From Minthousia sp045628125 (lineage in GTDB: Bacteria; Bacteroidota; Bacteroidia; Bacteroidales; Bacteroidaceae), in contig JAZQPA010000182.1 of NCBI GenBank assembly GCA_045628125.1, positions 1 through 60,355 of the forward strand: 60,355 bases of DNA, in the 5' to 3' direction. Of the stretch, positions 1 to 9,296 are shown one piece after another. A model generated the notes under the pieces. That model saw only the letters and a program-made list of their open reading frames with translations, did not search any database and was not told the origin of the DNA. The first letter of the stretch is position 1, and each line of letters starts with the position of its first letter. A program made the position numbers and the translations under genes.

Positions 1-2719
1 TAATCATTTTATCAATATTCAGATATTCAGCGGCCTGAGCCTTCAGAGCTTCCAAGGTCATGGCATTTACCACTGCCTCTTCCTTAGCTACAAAATCATC
101 TGACAACTTGTTGTTGCGAATCTTCAGCAACAGGTTGGCCAGACTGTTGTTGGTCTCAAATGCAGATGCATTACCGCGGAGCAATGAGCCCTTTACGCTC
201 TCCAGCTTAGCCTGATCGAATTCAGGACCAAAGTTGGTGATGATTTCCTTGAACAACTGGACAGACTCCTTGGTTGAACTGCCTTGAACGCTTGATGCTG
301 CCTGGAAGTAACCGTAATTCAGGTTGGAGTTGAATGACGAACTTGCGCCATAGGTATAACCACGCTGCAGACGCAATACTTCGAACAACTTACCAGCAGA
401 ACCAGAGCCCAATCGCTTGTTCAGTACAGTCAGTTTATAGTACTCTGGATTGTCAATCTTCATACCTGGGCCGATGATGTAGATGTAAGACTGTTTAGAG
501 CCTGGGAAATCGATGAAGTAGGTACCAGGACCTGCACTTTGACCTAAGGTAATCTCAGGAACAGCTACATCACTGCCAGTCCATCCTTCCAATACTTTCA
601 TGGCTGACTGAAGAGTCTTCAGGTCAACATCGCCCGCAACATCAATGTGCGCATTTTTCGGAGTAAGAGTCGCATAGTAAGCCTTTACATCGTCCATGGT
701 AACAGCATCGATACTCTCGTTGGTTGGATAGTTGGTGTAAACACAATCGCCCAACCACAGCTTGTTAGCTGCACGTGAACCTAAAGAAGTGATGCTGGTG
801 AGTGAACGCTGGATAGAAGATTTCTGTGCCTTCACTGCACGCTCAAATGCGGCTTCGTCGAAACGTGGCTTAGTAAGCATTTCATTCACAATCTCAGCTA
901 CTGCTGGAAGGTTCTTTGACAGGGTAGATACGTTGATGACTGTGGACTTAGTGTCAGTAGTCACACTGGCACGTGCACCCAGACGCTTCAGCATCTGCTC
1001 CATCTCAACAGCGGTATGGTCGGCTGTACCTTCGTTCATCATGCTGGCATTAATCTGGGCAGTACCCATCTTGCCTGCAGGCTCCAGCAGCTGACCGCCA
1101 TCGATACTGATGGTCATGTTCACCATAGGAATCTCGCGCTGAGTGATGCCCGCCAGTTCGATTCCGTTGCCTAACTTGCCTCTCCAGATAGTAGGGATAT
1201 TGGTCTTAGGTGCATTAGGCAGGTAATCAGGCTCTACGCTACGGTCAATCTTAGATGGAGTGAATTCATAATCATCGTCCACTACAGCACCAGCAGTACT
1301 CTTCATGGTCTGCTTGCTCTGGTCTTCCATGATCAACTTAGCAGGCTCACTGCCTTCGATAGCCAATTCTACCTGACCCTTCGGAACAGCTACTACAGCT
1401 ACGTAATTCTTGCCCTTTACATACTTTTCATATACGCGCATGATATCTTCTGCTGTCACCTTCTGGAATGCAGCAATATCGTCAATGAATTTGTCAGCCT
1501 TACCGTAAGACTCCTTATTGCGTGCCAGCATCTGAGCCTTGCCCAGGACGCTGCCCAAACGGCTGTAAGCTGATGTCTCGTTCTCTGCTTTCAGGGTTGC
1601 AAGCTCTTCCTCGTCCACACCGTTTGCCTCGAAATCTGCCATAGCCTGCTCGATTGCTGCCATGATCTGGTCGATGTCTACATTAGGGAATGCTGTGGCG
1701 CTGATGCTCACCTGGCCTGCACTCTCACGTGAACCGTTATAGGCAGATACGTTTGGAGCCAAGTTCTTCTCAACGATGTTCTTGTACAGTGGAGAGTTCT
1801 TTCCACGACCGAACAGGCTACAGAATGCATTCAGTGCAGGCTCATCCTCGTGACCTGCTGCTACAGCAGAGTAAGCTACCTCAACGGCTGGCATGGATGC
1901 GAACTGATCCTCGTAGTACAATTTTTTGGTCTGATCCAGGGTTACGTCCCAAACTTTCGGCTTTTCTACCGGATGACTTGGAATCTCGCCGAAATACTTC
2001 TCGATCAGTGCCTTAGCCTCTTTAATATCAAAGTCACCTGCTAAACACAAGGTGGCGTTTGATGGCACGTAGTAGTTGCGGTAGAATTCCTTTACGTCTT
2101 CTACGGTAGCCGACTTAATATCCTCGAATTCACCGATGACGGTCCAACTATATGGGTGACGTTTAGGGAAGAAGTTCTTGCTCATCACATCGTCCATCAT
2201 TCCAAATGCATTGTTTACCTCGGTCTGACGCTTCTCGTTGCAGATAACGTCAATCTCACGTTCCAGACCGCTCTGGGTAACAGTATTGATGAAGAAACCC
2301 ATACGGTCTGACTCCATCCACAGAATCTTCTCCAATGCATTTCTTGGTACACACTCAAAATAGGTGGTCATGTCATTACCGGTACCACCATTGAAAGTGC
2401 CACCCATGTCTGCAATCTTGTTGAAGAATGCGTTACGTGGCAGATGTTCTGAACGCTGGAACAGCATATGCTCAAAGAAATGAGCAAAACCAGTCTTACC
2501 CTCTTTCTCGCGTGCGCTACCTACATGAAAGGCAATAGCCTGAGCCACAATAGGGTCGCTGTGGTCCTCATGAAGAATAACCTTCAAACCGTTTGGCAAG
2601 GTATATTCCTCATAATCAATGTGCAATGTCTCTGAATTGGCCTGCTCATTGCTCTGGCAAGAAGCCAAAGTTAGCATCATGCCGGCCATGACAAAGACGG
2701 AACAAAATAACTTTTTCAT
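1..2719 (-). CDS. M16 family zinc metallopeptidase, lipoprotein (3' end cut by window)
   Basis: The minus-strand frame is open from an ATG at 2719 to the window edge, about 906 codons. It begins with a lipoprotein signal (MKKLF, hydrophobic stretch, then LASC), so export to the envelope is expected. Around residues 78-84 it has HFFEH, the inverted zinc motif HxxEH of the insulinase/pitrilysin family M16. The rest fits the usual tandem arrangement: an active N-terminal M16 half, then an inactive M16_C-like half with conserved blocks such as LQRGYTYGA. Family members of this type run to about 930 residues, so probably only a short C-terminus is missing. Likely role: degradation of peptides at the cell envelope. 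The substrate cannot be told from sequence. It diverges from the GH88 gene. Confidence 0.9.
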   Translation of the reverse strand, partial: MKKLFCSVFVMAGMMLTLASCQSNEQANSETLHIDYEEYTLPNGLKVILHEDHSDPIVAQAIAFHVGSAREKEGKTGFAHFFEHMLFQRSEHLPRNAFFNKIADMGGTFNGGTGNDMTTYFECVPRNALEKILWMESDRMGFFINTVTQSGLEREIDVICNEKRQTEVNNAFGMMDDVMSKNFFPKRHPYSWTVIGEFEDIKSATVEDVKEFYRNYYVPSNATLCLAGDFDIKEAKALIEKYFGEIPSHPVEKPKVWDVTLDQTKKLYYEDQFASMPAVEVAYSAVAAGHEDEPALNAFCSLFGRGKNSPLYKNIVEKNLAPNVSAYNGSRESAGQVSISATAFPNVDIDQIMAAIEQAMADFEANGVDEEELATLKAENETSAYSRLGSVLGKAQMLARNKESYGKADKFIDDIAAFQKVTAEDIMRVYEKYVKGKNYVAVVAVPKGQVELAIEGSEPAKLIMEDQSKQTMKSTAGAVVDDDYEFTPSKIDRSVEPDYLPNAPKTNIPTIWRGKLGNGIELAGITQREIPMVNMTISIDGGQLLEPAGKMGTAQINASMMNEGTADHTAVEMEQMLKRLGARASVTTDTKSTVINVSTLSKNLPAVAEIVNEMLTKPRFDEAAFERAVKAQKSSIQRSLTSITSLGSRAANKLWLGDCVYTNYPTNESIDAVTMDDVKAYYATLTPKNAHIDVAGDVDLKTLQSAMKVLEGWTGSDVAVPEITLGQSAGPGTYFIDFPGSKQSYIYIIGPGMKIDNPEYYKLTVLNKRLGSGSAGKLFEVLRLQRGYTYGASSSFNSNLNYGYFQAASSVQGSSTKESVQLFKEIITNFGPEFDQAKLESVKGSLLRGNASAFETNNSLANLLLKIRNNKLSDDFVAKEEAVVNAMTLEALKAQAAEYLNIDKMI

Positions 2720-2772
2720 AGGAAAATGTATTAATAAATTGATTGTAGTCGTGTTACTCTCTCTTTCGATGG

Positions 2773-2780
2773 CAAATATA
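2773..2780 (-). promoter_or_regulatory. Bacteroidetes -7 box for the M16 peptidase
   Basis: On the minus strand this reads TATATTTG, matching TAnnTTTG, 54 bases before the peptidase start. No clear TTTG -33 box was found. Confidence 0.5.
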
Positions 2781-2812
2781 CGACTTTTTCCAAGGATTTT
2801 CCCCTCATTTGA

Positions 2813-2842
2813 TTTGTAAAATACGAATAATGTGTATATTTG
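2813..2842 (+). promoter_or_regulatory. Promoter for the GH88 gene
   Basis: TTTG at 2813-2816, 18 bases, then TATATTTG at 2835-2842 match the Bacteroidetes primary sigma factor consensus. The box lies over an upstream in-frame GTG at 2832. That argues that the true start is the ATG at 2889, not the GTG. Confidence 0.65.
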
Positions 2843-2888
2843 CGAAAAATCGAAGACATTCAATAGAAATAATACCTTGCACAGCATT

Positions 2889-4109
2889 ATGAGACAAACA
2901 CTACTGACAGCCCTGTTGGGCATTTCGCTGTTCATCTCCTGTACAGATGGTGAACCTGCTTCATCGGATTGTGGACTTACCACTAATCAAATCGATAGTA
3001 TATTCCAACATGCCGTCCAGCAATCCATGCTTCTGGCACAGGAATTGCAAGACCAACCCGGTCGCTTTCCGAAGACATTGGACGAAGACGGTAATCTGGT
3101 AACCAGTGATATACACTGGTGGTGCTGTGGCTTTTTCCCAGGAACTCTTTGGATGTTGAGTGAGCAACAACCTGACAACCTGCAGCTGCGGGAACTGGCC
3201 AAGGAATTTACCCAGAGGGTAGAACCGGTGAAGGATGAAAAAGGTTCACACGACATAGGATTCATGCTTCAATGCAGTTATGGGCAGGCTTTCCGCATCA
3301 CTTCCGATAGCACTTACCTCTCTGTCCTTCGTAATGGAGCCAAGAATCTGGCAGGACGATTCATGCCTAAAGCCGGTGTAATAAAATCGTGGGATTGGCC
3401 CAAACAGTGGCAGAATGCCGTTATTATTGATAATATGATGAATCTGGAATTGTTGGAGTTTGTAGGACATCTGGATAATGACAGCCTGCTGCTGCAGGTC
3501 GCCGATTCGCATGCCCAGCAAACACAGAAGAACCATTACCGTCCCGATTACTCCTGCTATCATGTGGTGGATTATGATGCCCAGACAGGTGAGGTCCTGC
3601 ATCGCCAAACCGCACAGGGATATGCTGATGAGAGTGCATGGGCTCGTGGACAAGCTTGGGGATTATATGGTTATACCATGATGTTCCGGGAAACAGGGAA
3701 TAGCCTCTATTTGCAACAGGCACAGCAGATTGCCAAATATCTGATTCATCGCACCAACTGGCCGGATGATTTGATTCCCTATTGGGATTTCGATTGTCCA
3801 GAGATACCTGATACTCAGCGTGATGCATCGGCTGCAGCCATTATGGCTAGTGCCTTGCTGGAACTCTATATGCTGGATACTCAAAGCCAGGATCGTCAGG
3901 AGTGGTTGCAGTTTGCTGCCCACCAGCTTCAAAGTCTTTCAAACTCTGATTATATGGCTTCTTTAGGCAGTCATCATGGTTTTATCCTGATGCACAGCAC
4001 CGGTCATCGCCCCAATGGTACTGAGGTGGATGTTCCCCTCAGTTATGCCGACTATTACTATGTCGAGGCATTGACGAGACTCAAAAAGATACAGAGTAAG
4101 GAAAAGTAA
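2889..4109 (+). CDS. Glycoside hydrolase family 88, unsaturated glucuronyl hydrolase (lipoprotein)
   Basis: This 406-residue protein starts with a lipoprotein signal (MRQTLLTALLG, then FISC), which fixes the ATG at 2889 over the longer GTG-initiated frame. GH88 enzymes cleave the 4,5-unsaturated uronic acid left at the non-reducing end by polysaccharide lyases acting on glycosaminoglycans or other uronic acid polymers. Two conserved aspartates match the family's catalytic pair: D122 in SHDIGFM and D181 in IIDNMMN. The stretch DESAWARGQAWGLYGY is also characteristic. No lyase or SusCD pair lies nearby, so the natural polysaccharide is unknown. It converges on the EamA gene with only 5 bases between stops and no obvious terminator. 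Confidence 0.9.
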   Translation: MRQTLLTALLGISLFISCTDGEPASSDCGLTTNQIDSIFQHAVQQSMLLAQELQDQPGRFPKTLDEDGNLVTSDIHWWCCGFFPGTLWMLSEQQPDNLQLRELAKEFTQRVEPVKDEKGSHDIGFMLQCSYGQAFRITSDSTYLSVLRNGAKNLAGRFMPKAGVIKSWDWPKQWQNAVIIDNMMNLELLEFVGHLDNDSLLLQVADSHAQQTQKNHYRPDYSCYHVVDYDAQTGEVLHRQTAQGYADESAWARGQAWGLYGYTMMFRETGNSLYLQQAQQIAKYLIHRTNWPDDLIPYWDFDCPEIPDTQRDASAAAIMASALLELYMLDTQSQDRQEWLQFAAHQLQSLSNSDYMASLGSHHGFILMHSTGHRPNGTEVDVPLSYADYYYVEALTRLKKIQSKEK

Positions 4110-4114
4110 GCCTT

Positions 4115-4990
4115 TTATTTCCTGATGGTCAGCAGTCCCACAGCCAACAGTATGAGTACTGCTCCTGAAATACTGAGTAGGGTGGCTGTTTCGCCTAAAA
4201 CGCAGATACCGATCACCATGGCGGTGAGGGGCTCGAATGCACCCAAAATGGCCACAATGGTGGAGTCGATGAGACGAAGCGACATGGTGACGCATATGTT
4301 GCTAAGTGCTGTAGGAATAAGCCCTAGCAGGATAAGGTTAATCCAACCGTTTGTGCTACTAACAGTCTGAATCTCACCGGTGGTGATGAGACTGTAAATA
4401 ATCAAGTAAATCATGCCCAGAAAGAAAACATAGAACGTGAGTTTCAGGCTGGGCATGTCCTTCATTTTCATGCGGGGAAGAAAGATCAGATACAGGGCAT
4501 AACTTAGGCCGGAGAATAATCCCCAGAAAATACCTATGGCCGAGAATTGACCATCTTCGGTAAACACATCCGTAAGCATCATTACGCCTAGTGTGGCCAT
4601 CAGGACGGCAATGGTCAGTTTTATGTTGAACCTGTCGCCCAAAAACAGCAGACCGATAATGGAGCACCAGATGGGATCGGTGTAAACCAGAGCTGTAGCC
4701 ACACCCGATGACAAGTAGTGGTAACACTCCAGTGTGGCCAGTGCTGTACCCAGATAAAAAAAGGATAACAGAGAGATTCTCCAGAACGCTGACCATGAAA
4801 TTTGCATAGGGGTGCGACGCAACAGAAGAGCAGCCAGCAGGCCCAGGCTTCCGAACAGGAAACGGTATACCAAAATGCTGATATTTCCCATGCCTAAGGC
4901 TATTACTGGAATGGAAAATAAAGGGATGAGTCCGAAGGAAATTCCTGAGATGATGCCATTAATGAAACCTCTTGTCTCTTTTGTCGCCAT
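4115..4990 (-). CDS. EamA/DMT-superfamily transporter
   Basis: A 291-residue, very hydrophobic protein with about ten predicted membrane spans arranged as two EamA repeats of five, the hallmark of drug/metabolite transporters (RhaT/YdcZ-like). Motifs such as ALVYTDPIWCSIIG in the first repeat and ILGAFEPLTAMVIG in the second are typical. It probably exports or imports a small metabolite across the inner membrane, with the substrate not predictable. Start ATG at 4990, with a -7 box 19-26 bases upstream. Convergent with the GH88 gene. Confidence 0.85.
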   Translation of the reverse strand: MATKETRGFINGIISGISFGLIPLFSIPVIALGMGNISILVYRFLFGSLGLLAALLLRRTPMQISWSAFWRISLLSFFYLGTALATLECYHYLSSGVATALVYTDPIWCSIIGLLFLGDRFNIKLTIAVLMATLGVMMLTDVFTEDGQFSAIGIFWGLFSGLSYALYLIFLPRMKMKDMPSLKLTFYVFFLGMIYLIIYSLITTGEIQTVSSTNGWINLILLGLIPTALSNICVTMSLRLIDSTIVAILGAFEPLTAMVIGICVLGETATLLSISGAVLILLAVGLLTIRK

Positions 4991-5008
4991 ATTTGCTCAA
5001 TTTTTATG

Positions 5009-5016
5009 CAAAGATA
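5009..5016 (-). promoter_or_regulatory. -7 box for the EamA gene
   Basis: The minus strand reads TATCTTTG, 18 bases before the EamA start codon. No good -33 element is visible. Confidence 0.5.
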
Positions 5017-5071
5017 GGCATATTTTTGCGTTAATAAACCTTAACATTTATAAAATATGAGGATTTTGTAG

Positions 5072-5079
5072 TATTTTTG
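5072..5079 (+). promoter_or_regulatory. Probable promoter of the lactate operon
   Basis: TATTTTTG fits TAnnTTTG, 42 bases before the first gene of the operon. There is no clear -33 TTTG at standard spacing, which may mean that an activator is needed (inference). Confidence 0.4.
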
Positions 5080-5121
5080 TTATTGATTACACTTAATGCA
5101 TAATACTAACATAACACTAAT

Positions 5122-8025
5122 ATGGAATCAAACTATTCCAACTTCTTAAATGACGTTCGTCAATTCATCCCTCAGGAGAGAATTTATACGGACGAATTGC
5201 GCCGACTGGCGTGGGGTACAGATGCCGGTTTCTACCGTCATATCCCTCAGATTGTAATCCGTTCAGCAAGTGAGGACGAGGTTTCTAAACTGTTAGTTCT
5301 TTCTGACAAGTATGCTATTCCTGTTACTTTCCGTGCTGCAGGTACAGCCCTCAGCGGCCAGAGTATTACTGACTCGGTTCTTATTGTAGCTGGTAAGAAC
5401 TGGGAGAAATACACCATCGCCAACGAAGGCAAGCAGATTACCATGCAGCCTGGTTTGGTCGGTCATCGTGTGAACCAGTTGCTGGCTCCATTCGGTCAAA
5501 AATTGGGTCCAGACCCTGCTAGTATTAAGAGCGCTATGATTGGTGGCATTGTGATGAACAATGCATCCGGTATGAACTGTGGTACTCATGCCAACAGTGA
5601 CAAAATGATGCAGAGTGCACGTATTGTACTGGCAGATGGTACGGTTCTGGATACCGGTGATGCCAAAAGTCGTGAGGCATTCAAGGCTTCTCATCCTGAT
5701 TTTGTGAAAGGTATCGAGGCATTGCGTGATGAGGTAAAGACTAATAAGGCTTTGCATGACCGCATTCAAAAGAAATATACCATCAAGAATGTGACCGGTT
5801 TGAACATCCGTCCATTCATTGCTTATGAGGATCCGTTCGAGATTATCGCTCACCTGATGGTGGGTAGCGAGGGAACTCTGGCATTCATGTCACAGATTAC
5901 CATGAACACCGTTCCTGAGGAGACAGCTAAGTCGACTGCCATGCTTTATTTCCCAACCATGAAGGAGTCTTGCCGTGCGGTTGTGGCTATGAAGAAACTG
6001 GTGGATCAGGATGGTCCTATCGTGAAGAGTGCCGAGATGCTGGATTACAAGAGTTTGGCGTCTGTTGACGATCCTATCTACTTGAAATATGTTGAGGAAC
6101 AGCGTCAGAAGTTGGGTGCTGATGCCGACATTACCGGTCTTACTGCTGTATTGACCGAGGTGAAATGCCTAAGTCAAGAGCAGATGGAAGCACAGAAGCA
6201 GATGGTGCTGGATTGCCTGAAGCAGTTCGAGGCTTACATCCCATTTACTTTTACCGAAAATGTGGCTGAATATTCTAAGTTCTGGGCTATCCGTTCCGGA
6301 ATCTTCCCAAGTGTGGGTGGTATGCGTGAACCTGGAACAACTTGTTTGATTGAGGACGTTGCCTTCCCAATCGAAGACCTGCCTGAGGCTACCGTAGAGT
6401 TGCAGCAGTTGTTGGCCCGTCACGGTTATGACGATGCATGTATCTATGGTCATGCACTGGAGGGTAATTATCACTTCATCATCAACCAGAGCTTTAAGAC
6501 TCCTGCCGATACCGAGCGTTACGAGAAACTGATGGACGATGTTATTGCCCTGGTAGTGGATAAGTACGATGGTTCTCTGAAGGCTGAGCATGGAACTGGC
6601 CGCAACATGGCTCCATTTGTTGAGCATGAGTGGGGTACCGAGGCTCATCAGCTGATGAAGAAGGTGAAGGCACTGTTCGACCCAAAGAACCTGATCAATA
6701 CCGGTGTTATCTTTAATGACGATCCAACCTGTCATATCAAGAACATCAAGCCACTGCCTCTGCTGAAGGTTACCGATCTGGATCCAGACAAGGAATTGGC
6801 AGAGAGCATCTACGCTAAATTGAACAAGTGTATAGAGTGTGGTTTCTGTGAGGTGAATTGTGTGACCTGCGGATTTACAATGTCATCCCGTCAGCGTATG
6901 GTGATCCGTCGTGAGATTTCACGCCTGCAGCAGACCGGTGAGGATCCTGCACGTCTGGAATTGCTGAAGAAACAGTATCAGTATCCGGGTAATGAGACTT
7001 GTGCAGGCGATGGCTTGTGCTCTACTTCATGTCCTATGGGTATCAATATTGCTGATCTGACTCACCTGATCCGTCAGGAGAGCCTTCAGCCAGGTTCATT
7101 CGGATACAATGTAGGTAATTTTGCCGCTAATCACTTCGAGGGTATAAAGAGCAGTTTGCGTCCGGTATTGTCATTGGCTAATCTGGGACATACCATTCTG
7201 GGTACAACTGTAATGAATGGCATTGGTGGTGCTATGCATGCAGCAGGTCTGCCAAAATGGTGCGCAGCTATGCCTAAGGCTCTGTATGGTGTTCCTGCTA
7301 GTGCAGTGAAGGCTGAGCGTAAGGTGGTTTACTTCCCAAGCTGTATCAACCAGACCATGGGCACCGCCAAGGATTCTCCAGTTAAGGAGCCACTGGTAAA
7401 TAAGATGACTGCCTTGCTGAACAAGGCTGGTTATGAGGTGATTTATCCTAAGAACATGCAGAAACTGTGTTGCGGTACCATTTGGGAAAGCAAGGGTATG
7501 ATGGATATTGCTGACCGCAAGGTCAAGGAACTGGAGGCTGCTCTTTGGGAGGCTAGCGAGCAGGGTAAGTATCCTGTATTGTGTGACCAGAGCCCATGTT
7601 TGCATCGTATGCGTCATTGCATCAAGCAGATGAAACTGTACGAACCAGCAGAGTTTATCAGCACTTATCTGGTTCCACTGTTGAAGTTCAATCCAATCGA
7701 TCGTCCTGTAGCTGTTCATGTAACTTGCTCTATGCGTCTGATGGGATTGGCTGATACCATCATCGGTCTGGCTAAGAAGTGTTCTACTAAGGTGGTTGTT
7801 CCAGAGGAAGTAGGTTGCTGCGGATTTGCTGGTGACCGTGGATTTACCCATCCAGAGGTAAACAAGTATGCTTTGCGCAAGCTGAAACCTCAGTTGGAGG
7901 CAAATAACATCCAGATCGGTTACAGCAATAGCCGTACCTGCGAGATTGGTTTGCATACTAATACCGGTGTTCCATACGTTTCTATTGCCTATCTGGTGGA
8001 CGAGTGCACAACACCTATTGAATAA
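5122..8025 (+). CDS. FAD-linked, Fe-S D-lactate dehydrogenase (YdiJ/Dld-II type)
   Basis: This 967-residue protein fuses three modules. An FAD_binding_4 domain (about 35-200, with GTALSGQS and PGLVGHRVN) is followed by an FAD-linked oxidase C-terminal domain (about 240-530, with EHGTGRNMAP). Then come a two-cluster ferredoxin-like domain (C570/573/576/580 and C627/633/637) and two cysteine-rich CCG domains (KLCCGTIW and VGCCGFAGDRG). This architecture is that of membrane-associated 2-hydroxyacid dehydrogenases that oxidise D-lactate to pyruvate and pass electrons towards quinone. Its place at the head of an operon with lactate permease and lutABC supports D-lactate as substrate. Related proteins act on other 2-hydroxyacids, so the exact substrate is inferred. 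The gene shows strong codon bias, suggesting high expression. Confidence 0.85.
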   Translation: MESNYSNFLNDVRQFIPQERIYTDELRRLAWGTDAGFYRHIPQIVIRSASEDEVSKLLVLSDKYAIPVTFRAAGTALSGQSITDSVLIVAGKNWEKYTIANEGKQITMQPGLVGHRVNQLLAPFGQKLGPDPASIKSAMIGGIVMNNASGMNCGTHANSDKMMQSARIVLADGTVLDTGDAKSREAFKASHPDFVKGIEALRDEVKTNKALHDRIQKKYTIKNVTGLNIRPFIAYEDPFEIIAHLMVGSEGTLAFMSQITMNTVPEETAKSTAMLYFPTMKESCRAVVAMKKLVDQDGPIVKSAEMLDYKSLASVDDPIYLKYVEEQRQKLGADADITGLTAVLTEVKCLSQEQMEAQKQMVLDCLKQFEAYIPFTFTENVAEYSKFWAIRSGIFPSVGGMREPGTTCLIEDVAFPIEDLPEATVELQQLLARHGYDDACIYGHALEGNYHFIINQSFKTPADTERYEKLMDDVIALVVDKYDGSLKAEHGTGRNMAPFVEHEWGTEAHQLMKKVKALFDPKNLINTGVIFNDDPTCHIKNIKPLPLLKVTDLDPDKELAESIYAKLNKCIECGFCEVNCVTCGFTMSSRQRMVIRREISRLQQTGEDPARLELLKKQYQYPGNETCAGDGLCSTSCPMGINIADLTHLIRQESLQPGSFGYNVGNFAANHFEGIKSSLRPVLSLANLGHTILGTTVMNGIGGAMHAAGLPKWCAAMPKALYGVPASAVKAERKVVYFPSCINQTMGTAKDSPVKEPLVNKMTALLNKAGYEVIYPKNMQKLCCGTIWESKGMMDIADRKVKELEAALWEASEQGKYPVLCDQSPCLHRMRHCIKQMKLYEPAEFISTYLVPLLKFNPIDRPVAVHVTCSMRLMGLADTIIGLAKKCSTKVVVPEEVGCCGFAGDRGFTHPEVNKYALRKLKPQLEANNIQIGYSNSRTCEIGLHTNTGVPYVSIAYLVDECTTPIE

Positions 8026-8044
8026 AGTTAACCTTATATAATAT

Positions 8045-9265
8045 ATGAAAGCATTATTTACTATGGCAGTTGCCACTATGATGGCTATGCCGGTTTGGGC
8101 GGAGACCACTCCTGAAACAACAGAGGTTGGCGATTCGCTGAAGACAGAAAAACAGACAGCAGGTTTTACTCCTCAGGACACCTTCGAGGAAGGTTTCGTG
8201 ACCAAGTACCTTAACGATGCTATTGCTAAGAATTGGGAAAATGATGGTGCCGGTGAAAAGAAGGAGTATGGCGCAAACATTACCAAGTATGCTTCTGCAC
8301 CAAGTTTCGGTGGTTACTACATGGCTGGTTTCTATTACAGCGGTAAGGACGGTGCTCACTCTGGTGACGGTTTCAAACAGAAGAATGTCCGTTTGTATGT
8401 GAAGGGTACATTGTTTGATGACTTTGCTTACCTGTTACAGTTGCAGACATCTAATGCCAGTTTCCATGTTAAGGACTATTGGTTGGAGTGGAAGAAGTAC
8501 AAGGAGTTCCAGATCAAGGCTGGTCAGTTCATCCGTGTATTCGGTTTTGAGTGTCCTTACAACCCTTATGAGTATCATGATGGTGCTTATGCACAGGTTA
8601 CAGCTAAGTTGGCAGCACAGGCCGACTTCATCGGATACGATAATGGCGGTGGCCGTGACCAGGGTATCCAGTTCCAGGGCGATCTGTTCCCTGTAGGTCA
8701 GGATCAGCACAGCCTGATTCACTATCAGTTCATGGTATCAAACGGCCAGACCATCAACGCGTCGGATGCAAACTCACAGAAAGACTTGTCAGGTACTATC
8801 CAGATTCAGCCAATTAAGGGCTTGACTCTGGCTGCTTGGGGTTGGACTGGTAACTTTACTTGTACCGATGCGGCTTACAAGGGTGTAACCGTGAACCGTG
8901 ACCGCTACATGTTCTCTATCTTCTATGATAAGGATGATTGGACATTCCGTACAGAATACGGTCATTCTGTAGGTCACAAGGTGACCGATTATCAAAAGGA
9001 TGGCACTTGGGCAGGCACTGGCCGTGCTCAGGGTTGGTATGCTACATTGGGTATTCCTTGCAGCAAGGTTGTGAAGACCTGGTTGAAATATGATGCTTAT
9101 CAGGATGATGGAACCAAGAATTCCACCCGTTCAATCTATTCCGTTTCTCCAAGCATCCAGGTACATAAGAATATGTGGTTCCAGCCACGTTTGGCTTATG
9201 TTCACGAGAACTTGGGTGACCAGAACTATTGTGAGGCATCTGTAGAATTTGGTGTTCGTTTCTAA
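8045..9265 (+). CDS. Outer-membrane porin of the lactate operon (OprP/OprO-like)
   Basis: A 406-residue protein with a cleavable signal peptide (MKALFTMAVATMMAMPVWAE), many alternating aromatic/polar strands, and a C-terminal phenylalanine (EFGVRF) as expected for a beta-barrel recognised by the BAM machinery. Patterns such as KNVRLYVKGTLFDDFAYLLQ resemble phosphate-selective porins O/P. It starts 19 bases after the dehydrogenase and is followed 31 bases later by lctP, so it is almost certainly co-transcribed. The inferred role is diffusion of lactate or related anions across the outer membrane. No specific ligand residue can be assigned. Confidence 0.75.
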   Translation: MKALFTMAVATMMAMPVWAETTPETTEVGDSLKTEKQTAGFTPQDTFEEGFVTKYLNDAIAKNWENDGAGEKKEYGANITKYASAPSFGGYYMAGFYYSGKDGAHSGDGFKQKNVRLYVKGTLFDDFAYLLQLQTSNASFHVKDYWLEWKKYKEFQIKAGQFIRVFGFECPYNPYEYHDGAYAQVTAKLAAQADFIGYDNGGGRDQGIQFQGDLFPVGQDQHSLIHYQFMVSNGQTINASDANSQKDLSGTIQIQPIKGLTLAAWGWTGNFTCTDAAYKGVTVNRDRYMFSIFYDKDDWTFRTEYGHSVGHKVTDYQKDGTWAGTGRAQGWYATLGIPCSKVVKTWLKYDAYQDDGTKNSTRSIYSVSPSIQVHKNMWFQPRLAYVHENLGDQNYCEASVEFGVRF

Positions 9266-9296
9266 AAAAATCTAATAACTAAAAAATACATATATT

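Noticed and set aside
2832..2888. GTG start giving a 425-residue GH88 protein
   Set aside because: The extra 19 residues overlap the promoter -7 box and would bury the lipoprotein signal. The ATG at 2889 fits better.
7171..8109. A 312-codon frame antisense to the D-lactate dehydrogenase
   Set aside because: It is a shadow of the biased codon usage of the plus-strand gene.
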